Source: DATKHR01 sp036557365
GTDB taxonomy: Bacteria; Acidobacteriota; Vicinamibacteria; Vicinamibacterales; CAVVIG01
DNA: 64,000 bases
Reading direction: 5' to 3'
NCBI GenBank assembly: GCA_036557365.1
Contig: DATBHR010000099.1
Span: 1 to 64,000, forward strand
The translations under genes and the position numbers were made by a program. This document shows positions 58,557-64,000 of this stretch, piece by piece (position 1 is the first letter of the stretch; each line of letters starts with the position of its first letter). A model generated the notes under the pieces. It was not told the DNA's origin. It saw only the letters and a list, made by a program, of their open reading frames with translations, and searched no databases.

Positions 58557-59657
58557 CTATGCCGTCGGCTCGCGCGTCGAGCGATTCGTCGCGCTGATCT
58601 GCAGGTCGTACCCGTTCGGCGTCGTCGTGTGATAGCTCTTGTACGACGAGCTGTGAATGTCGCCGCGTCCGCCGGTGTCCACGCGGGCCGTCAGCCCGCG
58701 TTTTTCCAGCTCGGCCTTCACCTGATCCGCGTCGAACGGCGTGATGCCGAACGCGATGTGTCCGATCGACGCATGGCGCGCTGTCGGAGCCGGCGTCGGC
58801 GCAGCGCCGCGGCCCCCGCCGCCGCGGCGGATGATGATGTCGCCGACGTCGCCAATCTCGCACTGGCTCTGGCTGCCTTCGTCGGTTCCCGGCTTCCAGC
58901 CGAGCAGCGCCGTGTAAAACGCGACGGTCTCCTTGTAGTTGGACACCTCGTACGAGATGTGATCGAGCCAGACCGTTCTCCAGTTGGTCGGTTCGAACGG
59001 CGCGGGCGCCGACGTCTTCCCGTTTGCCGCGCCCTGACGACGATTCTTGCGGTTGCCGTTGCTGATCTGGAGATCGAAGCCGTCCGGATCTTTCACGTGG
59101 AAGCTCTCGAAATCTTTGCCGTGGTTGTCCGGGACCGGCGAGAGCCCGCGCTTCCGGAGTTCCGCTTCCACCTTCTTCGCGTCCCACGGGTCGATGCCCC
59201 AGCAGAAGCCATCGAAGACTGCGTTGCGCGGAGGTCGAGGACCACCGCGGCCGCCGCCCGGCGCTTCGGTCGCTGGTGAAGGCGGCGGCGGCTGGTATCC
59301 GCCGCGAATGACGAGACCGCCCCAATCGCCGATGTCGAGCACGGCCTGCTTCCCATCGTCGCTTCTGATTTTCCAGTTCATCAGCGCGGCGTAGTACGCG
59401 GCTTCCTTCGGATACTCGACGACCTGGCAGGACAGATGATCGAGGAGGACCGTTTTCCATCCCGTCGATTCGAACGGAAGCTTGGCAGGCGTCGGATCGC
59501 ATCCTGGTGTGCCGGCGCGGGCTCCGCCGCACTGGCCCTGCGCGAATGCAGCGGCGGGCCGGATGGCGGCGGCGATTCCCAGCGCGGCCAGCAGCTGGCG
59601 GCGCGACATCTTGCCGCGGTCGAAGTCAGCGAACAGCGTCGCAAGGTCGGTATTCAT
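58557..59657 (-). CDS. Tat-exported protein with two VOC/glyoxalase-like domains
   Basis: The ATG at 59657 has AGGAGTG upstream; the product has 366 residues. A twin-arginine signal (KMSRRQLLAALGIAAAI) leads to two repeats of a VOC half: TVLLDHLSCQVVEYPKEAAY (about 70-90), with DFESFHVKDPDGFDLQIS at its end, and VWLDHISYEVSNYKETVAFY (about 223-243) with SYHTTTPNGYDLQIS. Metal ligands of true glyoxalases are only partly kept (His in DHLS and DHIS). Gly/Pro-rich loops (SPATEAPGGGRGG) insert between strands. Function unknown; a periplasmic small-molecule binding or ring-opening enzyme is plausible. Confidence 0.8.
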   Translation of the reverse strand: MNTDLATLFADFDRGKMSRRQLLAALGIAAAIRPAAAFAQGQCGGARAGTPGCDPTPAKLPFESTGWKTVLLDHLSCQVVEYPKEAAYYAALMNWKIRSDDGKQAVLDIGDWGGLVIRGGYQPPPPSPATEAPGGGRGGPRPPRNAVFDGFCWGIDPWDAKKVEAELRKRGLSPVPDNHGKDFESFHVKDPDGFDLQISNGNRKNRRQGAANGKTSAPAPFEPTNWRTVWLDHISYEVSNYKETVAFYTALLGWKPGTDEGSQSQCEIGDVGDIIIRRGGGGRGAAPTPAPTARHASIGHIAFGITPFDADQVKAELEKRGLTARVDTGGRGDIHSSSYKSYHTTTPNGYDLQISATNRSTREPTA

Positions 59658-59952
59658 CAATCACTCCTGTGGAAGTACGGATGAATTCGCCACAAGTATG
59701 TGAGCGGTTGTCCGCGTTTGGCAAGCACGCGCGTTCGATCGACGTGAAACGAACACGGTGCGCGCACGCGTCGCGCTTCGCGCGCGTACTGCGACCGCGA
59801 CATCGAAGGTCCGCGTACGTCGCGCGCATTCGTCGCGCGTGTGCGTCAGCCAGCTCGACCATGAAAGGTTGACGCGAGAACGATCGTCGCGAGACTACAA
59901 TGCGGCCGTTCTGCTTCGCGCAGCCCGGCGCGCGGGATTGAGGAGCGATGAC

Positions 59953-60432
59953 ATGGCTTCAGATATTTTCGCCAAGCTCGGTGACATCAAGGGCGAGTCC
60001 CTGGACGACAAGCACAAGGACGAGATCGAAGTCTTGTCGTATTCGTGGGGCGTGACGAACAGCGGAACCATGCTCGCAGCGGGCGGCGCCGCAGCCGGCC
60101 GCGCGACGTTCAAGGACATTTCAATCGTGCACCGCGTGGACAAGTCGTCGCCGCTGCTCATGCAGGCGTGTGCGACCGGCGTGCACCTGAAAGACGCGAC
60201 GATCACGCAGCGCAAGGCAGGCAAAGGACAGCAGGAGTTCCTCGTGATCAAGATGAACGACGTCATCATCACGAGCGTCTCGCCGCAGAGCGCCGGGCCC
60301 GACGGCCTGACGGAAACCGTCGCCCTCGCGTTCGCGAAGATCGCCGTCCAGTACACGCCGCAGAAAGCGGACGGCAGCCTCGATGCCGCGCTCCAATTCA
60401 AATACGACCTCAAGGCCAACAAAGAGTTCTAG
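59953..60432 (+). CDS. hcp: Hcp-family type VI secretion tube protein, orphan
   Basis: The 159-residue protein has AGGAG 7 bp before its ATG. It shows Hcp marks: DIFAKLGDIKGESLDDKHKD at the start, EIEVLSYSWGVTNSG, DISIVHRVDKSSPLLMQACA, EFLVIKMNDVIITSV and the strand KIAVQYTPQ. Hcp forms hexameric rings that stack into the inner tube of type VI or related injection machines. No other type VI gene is present in this window, and the next gene is a TPR-methyltransferase only 16 bp on. It may thus be an orphan effector carrier, or serve a system encoded elsewhere. Confidence 0.9.
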   Translation: MASDIFAKLGDIKGESLDDKHKDEIEVLSYSWGVTNSGTMLAAGGAAAGRATFKDISIVHRVDKSSPLLMQACATGVHLKDATITQRKAGKGQQEFLVIKMNDVIITSVSPQSAGPDGLTETVALAFAKIAVQYTPQKADGSLDAALQFKYDLKANKEF

Positions 60433-60448
60433 CGGCTCTGGAACCGCG

Positions 60449-61774
60449 ATGACCGCGTCCGAGACGACGCGCGAGCTGACGATCGACGAAGCCGTCGCCG
60501 TCGCGATAGTGCTGCAGCAGAACGATCAGCTCGCCGAAGCCGGCGAGTTGTATCGCCGTGTGCTCATCGCGGATCCGACGCGCGCCGACGCCGTGCATTA
60601 CTCCGGCGTCCTGGCGCATCAACAGGGACGGACCGACGAGGCCGCCGCACTCATCACGCGAAGCCTCGCCATGGTTTCGGGAAACGCCGACTGGCACAGC
60701 AATCTCGGCATCGTGCTTCAATCGCAGGGCAAGCTCGACGCCGCGATGGACGCCTTCAGGCGCTCCATCGAGCTCGATCCGCGACACGCGAACGCGCACA
60801 GCAACCTCGGCGTGCTCCTTCGAGCAGCCGGCAGGCCGTCGGAGGCCGAAGCGTCGTACCGCGCCGCCATCGCGATCGATCCGAAGCACATCGACGCCTA
60901 CACGAACCTCGGCATCCTGCTCAATTCCCTGCGCCGACCGGCCGAAGCGTCCACGTGCTTCTGCAAGGTCATTACGCTGCGGCCGAAGCATCGCGACGCG
61001 CGCAAGCTGCTGGCGCTGGCGCACTGCGCGCTCGGCGAGACGACCGAGGCCATCCGCATCTTCGAGCAGTGGCTGGAGGAAGAGCCGGACGATGCGATCG
61101 CGCGTCACATGCTGGCGGCGTGCTCGGGACGCGACGTCCCGCCGCGGGCATCCGACGGCTTCGTCGAACAGACCTTCGACGGGTTTGCCGCGACGTTCGA
61201 GTCGAAGCTGCAGAAGCTGTCGTACCGCGCGCCAGGCCTCGTTGCGGCGATGGCGGAACGCGCGAATCTTCCGGCGGCGAAGGCTCTCGATGTGCTCGAC
61301 GCGGGATGCGGCACCGGTCTGTGTGGTCCGCTGCTCGCACCGTACGCACGTCGGTTAGTCGGTGTCGATCTTTCCGAGGGGATGCTGGCGCACGCGCGCG
61401 AGAAGCGCGTGTACGACGAGCTCGTCAAGCGCGAGTTGACGGACTACTTGATCCGCGCGCCTGATCGCTTCGATCTCATCGTCTCGGCGGACGCGCTCGT
61501 CTACTTCGGCGATCTCGACGTCGTTGTTCGTGCCGCGGCGTCTTCGCTTCGTTCAGGAGGGTGTCTCGTCTTCACACTCGAAGATGCGGCGGGCCGTGAA
61601 CCGGACGTTGCGTATCGTCTCGAAACGCACGGCCGTTACAGCCACGACGAGAGCTATGTCGACCGTCTGCTTCGAGCCGCTGGGCTGGCGCCGGAGATCG
61701 TACACGCGGAGCTGCGTCTCGAAGCGGGTGTTCCCGTTGCAGGCTTGGTCGTCCGCGCGACGAAGAAACGCTAG
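60449..61774 (+). CDS. TPR-repeat protein with C-terminal SAM-dependent methyltransferase
   Basis: The start used is ATG at 60449 (441 residues). Residues 15-230 hold about six TPR units (ADAVHYSGVLAHQQGRTDEA, ADWHSNLGIVLQSQGKLDA, ANAHSNLGVLLRAAGRPSEA). The C-terminal part has a fixed lead segment (FVEQTFDGFAATFESKLQKL, about 245-264) and a class I methyltransferase fold with motif I LDVLDAGCGTGLCGPLLAPY (about 285-304), then GVDLSEGMLAHA and a DLIVSADALVYFGDL segment. The target of methylation is unknown. It follows hcp by 16 bp and may be co-transcribed; its stop shares the CTAG at 61771-61774 with the convergent esterase gene. Confidence 0.85.
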   Translation: MTASETTRELTIDEAVAVAIVLQQNDQLAEAGELYRRVLIADPTRADAVHYSGVLAHQQGRTDEAAALITRSLAMVSGNADWHSNLGIVLQSQGKLDAAMDAFRRSIELDPRHANAHSNLGVLLRAAGRPSEAEASYRAAIAIDPKHIDAYTNLGILLNSLRRPAEASTCFCKVITLRPKHRDARKLLALAHCALGETTEAIRIFEQWLEEEPDDAIARHMLAACSGRDVPPRASDGFVEQTFDGFAATFESKLQKLSYRAPGLVAAMAERANLPAAKALDVLDAGCGTGLCGPLLAPYARRLVGVDLSEGMLAHAREKRVYDELVKRELTDYLIRAPDRFDLIVSADALVYFGDLDVVVRAAASSLRSGGCLVFTLEDAAGREPDVAYRLETHGRYSHDESYVDRLLRAAGLAPEIVHAELRLEAGVPVAGLVVRATKKR

Positions 61775-62760
61775 GCAGGCCCCGATCGCGTTTTCGTCCT
61801 ATTTACCTGCTGCGCGATGAAGGCTTTCACCATCTCGCGCGCGCGGTCGGTCTGAGGCCCGGGCTTCGCGACCCATTCGTGCTCGCATCCTTCGAACAGC
61901 TCGTACTGGCAGTGACCGCCGGCGGCGTTGTACGTGGCGACGAACCGTTGCTGCACCGCCGGCAGCATGTTGTCGTCGAGGCCGCCCTGCATGACGAAGA
62001 GCGGCACGGTGGGGACGACTTCCTTCCGCCGGAGGATCTCGACCGGGTTGCTCTCGTGAATCGTCTCCCACGGGTTGAAGAAGATCTTGTGGTTCGTGAT
62101 CATCGCGTCGCGCTTCATCTTTTCGGCGTTCTCGAACCGCGCGACCGGATCGCTGATGGGCGAGCGCATCGCCGCGTACGCGATCGTGGCGTCGACGTTC
62201 GGCGCGTCGGCCGGCAGCGCGATGGCGTTGTATCGCGGATCGGCAGGCCGCAGCGCGAGCAGTTCCGCGACGTGGCCGCCGCTCGAACTGCCGTAGATGC
62301 CGAGCCTCGACGCGTTTCCGTTCCAGGTCGACGCTTTCCACTTCAGCCAGCGGACCGCGTAATTCGCGTCCTGCACCGAGGCGGGATACGGCGCCTCGGG
62401 CGCCAGCGTCATGTCGATGGCGACAACGAGAAGACCGCTGGATGCGAGCGCGCGATCCATCGGCTCCTCGGCGTGACGATCTTTCGCATTCCAGGCGCCG
62501 CCATGGAGATCGAGGACGGTCGGAAACGGTCCCGCACCTTTCGGCTGATAGACGCGGGCCATGAGCATCCGCCCGGCGTGATTCCTGCGGAACTCGATGT
62601 CGGTCGCCGTGATGTCGAAGTGGCCGGCCGGATTGTAGGAGGCAGCGTCGGGAGATGACGCGGCGATGCCGGTGACGCCGCATGCCGCGCCAGCCGCGAT
62701 CAGCTGCACGAACTCGCGACGTCCGAGAGGACGATGACCTCCATAATCCCGGCGATCCAT
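61771..62760 (-). CDS. Tat-exported esterase/lipase-like alpha/beta-hydrolase
   Basis: The ATG at 62760 has GGAGG upstream; the product has 329 residues. A twin-arginine signal (LGRREFVQLIAAGAACG) leads to a hormone-sensitive-lipase/BD-FAE-type hydrolase: VLDLHGGAWN (oxyanion HGG, about 90), nucleophile Ser in GIYGSSSGGHVAELLA (about 165), acid in QGGLDDNML (about 270) and His in CEHEWVAK (about 302). Likely cleaves short-chain or sugar esters in the periplasm. It overlaps the convergent methyltransferase by 4 bp at a shared CTAG, which gives TAG on both strands. Confidence 0.85.
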   Translation of the reverse strand: MDRRDYGGHRPLGRREFVQLIAAGAACGVTGIAASSPDAASYNPAGHFDITATDIEFRRNHAGRMLMARVYQPKGAGPFPTVLDLHGGAWNAKDRHAEEPMDRALASSGLLVVAIDMTLAPEAPYPASVQDANYAVRWLKWKASTWNGNASRLGIYGSSSGGHVAELLALRPADPRYNAIALPADAPNVDATIAYAAMRSPISDPVARFENAEKMKRDAMITNHKIFFNPWETIHESNPVEILRRKEVVPTVPLFVMQGGLDDNMLPAVQQRFVATYNAAGGHCQYELFEGCEHEWVAKPGPQTDRAREMVKAFIAQQVNRTKTRSGPA

Positions 62761-62836
62761 GTTCAGGTCCTCCGTTGCAGACCCAGAGCATACAATGCGC
62801 CTGTCCGCCGCGTCTGCGGCGTTTCGAGGTGACGAC

Positions 62837-63988
62837 ATGACGGTGCGGAAGGCAGTTCTTCTGTTGATGGCGTTGGCTGTGGCCGGACTCATCGTGCGGC
62901 ATCCGCTCGCGCAGCAGCGCCAGCGGTTTCTCTACGCCGCGCTCCCCGGCGTCGGCGGCGGAAACAACATGAGCTACGGCGGTGCGGGCATCCTGGTCTT
63001 CGACATCGATCACGGCCACAAGTTCGTCAAGCGCCTCGCGCTGCAGGGTGAACCGCCGCCGCCACCCGATCCTTCGGCGACGGGCCGCGGCGGAAGCGGG
63101 CAGGAATCCATCAAAGGCATCGCCGCTCACGCGCAGACGGCGAGGCTGTACGTCTCCACGAGCCGGCGCGTCGCCGCGTACGATCTGCTGACGGACAAGC
63201 TCGTCTGGGAGCAGAAGTACGAAGGACGCGGCACCGATCGCATCGCCTTGTCACCGGACGGCACGACGCTCTACGCGCCCGTGCTCGGCGCGCCGAAATG
63301 GGTCGTCGTCGACGCGAAGACCGGCGCCCAGGTCGCCACGATCGACAAGCCCGGCACCGCGCACAACACGCAGTTCTCTCACGATGGCACGCGCGTGTAC
63401 TTCGAGTCGCAGGGCAACACGCGGACGATGTCGATCGTGGACGCGAAGGCGCGGACCATCGTGAAGGAGGTCGGGCCGTTCGGCCACGTCGTCCGCCCGT
63501 TCGCCTACAACGGCAAGGAGACGCTGCTGTTCGCGAATGTCAACGACATCCTTGGATTCGAGGTGGCGGACGTGAAGACCGGCGCGGTACTGCATCGCGT
63601 CGAGGTGCCCGGCGTGACGCCCGGCAAGTCACCGACCCACGGCATTCCCAGCCACGGCATTGCGATGACGCAGGACGAAACCGAGATCTGGGTGGCCGAC
63701 AACGCCAACAACTTCGTTCGGATCTTTGACGCGACCGTCATGCCGCCGACGCTCAAGACAAGCGTCAAGGTTCGCGACGAACCCGGGTGGATCACGTTCG
63801 GCATCGACGGCACGCTCGGGTATCCGTCCACAGGCGACGTCGTCGACGTGCGCACGAAGCGAATCGTCGCGACGCTGCAGGACGAGCACGGCGCGAACGT
63901 CGAGAGCGAGAAGATGCTCGAAGTCGATTTCGCCGGGGGCAAGCCGGTCCAGGCCGGCGATCAATTCGGGAAGGGCAAGAAGCGGTAG
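62837..63988 (+). CDS. Exported beta-propeller (YVTN/WD40-like) protein
   Basis: The ATG at 62837 has GAGGTG upstream; the product has 383 residues. A signal peptide (AVLLLMALAVAGLIV to LAQQ) is followed by a propeller with blades such as GAGILVFDIDHGHKFVKRL, the IALSPDGTTLYAPVLG segment, NTQFSHDGTRVYFESQG, and GIAMTQDETEIWVADNANN. No catalytic residues are evident, so a binding or scaffold role outside the cytoplasm is likely. It is divergent from the esterase, and the 76 bp between them must hold both promoters. The end of the window follows 12 bp after its stop. Confidence 0.8.
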   Translation: MTVRKAVLLLMALAVAGLIVRHPLAQQRQRFLYAALPGVGGGNNMSYGGAGILVFDIDHGHKFVKRLALQGEPPPPPDPSATGRGGSGQESIKGIAAHAQTARLYVSTSRRVAAYDLLTDKLVWEQKYEGRGTDRIALSPDGTTLYAPVLGAPKWVVVDAKTGAQVATIDKPGTAHNTQFSHDGTRVYFESQGNTRTMSIVDAKARTIVKEVGPFGHVVRPFAYNGKETLLFANVNDILGFEVADVKTGAVLHRVEVPGVTPGKSPTHGIPSHGIAMTQDETEIWVADNANNFVRIFDATVMPPTLKTSVKVRDEPGWITFGIDGTLGYPSTGDVVDVRTKRIVATLQDEHGANVESEKMLEVDFAGGKPVQAGDQFGKGKKR

Positions 63989-64000
63989 CGCAAGGCTTCA

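Noticed and set aside
59758..59850. CGCG-rich block before hcp as an origin or special repeat
   Set aside because: Irregular CG-rich text without DnaA boxes or repeat period; no evidence beyond composition.
59869..59901. TTGACG and TACAAT as the hcp promoter
   Set aside because: The spacing is 21 bp, too long for a sigma-70 promoter; TACAAT alone is not enough.

Overview
The window is high-GC bacterial DNA with no rRNA or tRNA gene that I could recognise. The gene families point to Acidobacteriota, most likely a Vicinamibacteria-type soil lineage. Evidence includes three large duplicated-FtsX permeases of the acidobacterial orphan-permease type (two preceded by a PadR regulator), a VWFA-related acidobacterial domain protein, a tricorn-like S41 protease, many Tat or Sec exported enzymes, and many small toxin-antitoxin pairs. 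This placement is inferred from gene content only.

Layout. 0-4.4 kb is an accessory region with a RelE/ParE-type toxin and truncated antitoxin, a decayed DarT-like toxin remnant, a small orphan ORF, an internal piece of an RHS/YD-repeat protein and a VapBC45-like pair. 4.5-8.9 kb is a divergent cluster: a TIGR01777-type epimerase and a DCC protein on the minus strand, and TetR, DUF1990, SRPBCC-DoxX and DUF4166 genes on the plus strand. A near-perfect palindrome lies over the tetR start. 8.9-10.2 kb is an IS256-type element. It sits beside a 60-bp dyad-bearing repeat whose other copy is at 1.07 kb. 10.6-15.3 kb holds a phospholipase-D-like protein with VCBS repeats, then a PadR gene with two operator-like dyads and a permease with a large in-frame internal deletion. 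15.4-19.5 kb has a FitAB-like pair, ankyrin and VapBC remnants, and a DUF305-LVIVD lipoprotein operon.

19.5-37.8 kb carries a DPP-IV-like peptidase, a complete pgaABCD operon for poly-beta-1,6-N-acetylglucosamine export, and, convergent to it, a permease-amidohydrolase-hybrid kinase-response regulator operon. A collapsed duplicate of the permease-amidohydrolase unit (about 2.2 kb lost) lies between pgaD and the response regulator. A 1131-residue tricorn-like protease follows. 37.8-47 kb contains a VWFA protein, a Tat-exported D-amino-acid-oxidase-like enzyme whose motifs are in circularly permuted order, a phosphatase-like protein with an in-frame UGA exactly at its expected catalytic cysteine, KptA, an ECF sigma/anti-sigma pair, a diiron-type metallo-beta-lactamase-fold protein and a full-length permease.

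47-64 kb has a furA-katG oxidative-stress operon with a nearly leaderless promoter, a second DCC protein, a dihaem peroxidase, an aminoglycoside-type kinase and a GNAT acetyltransferase, a second PadR-permease pair with a dyad inside its promoter, a double-VOC Tat protein, an orphan Hcp next to a TPR-methyltransferase, an exported esterase and a beta-propeller protein.

The most unusual single observation is the UGA at the catalytic cysteine (40190-40192, minus strand). It is either a fresh nonsense mutation or a selenocysteine codon.
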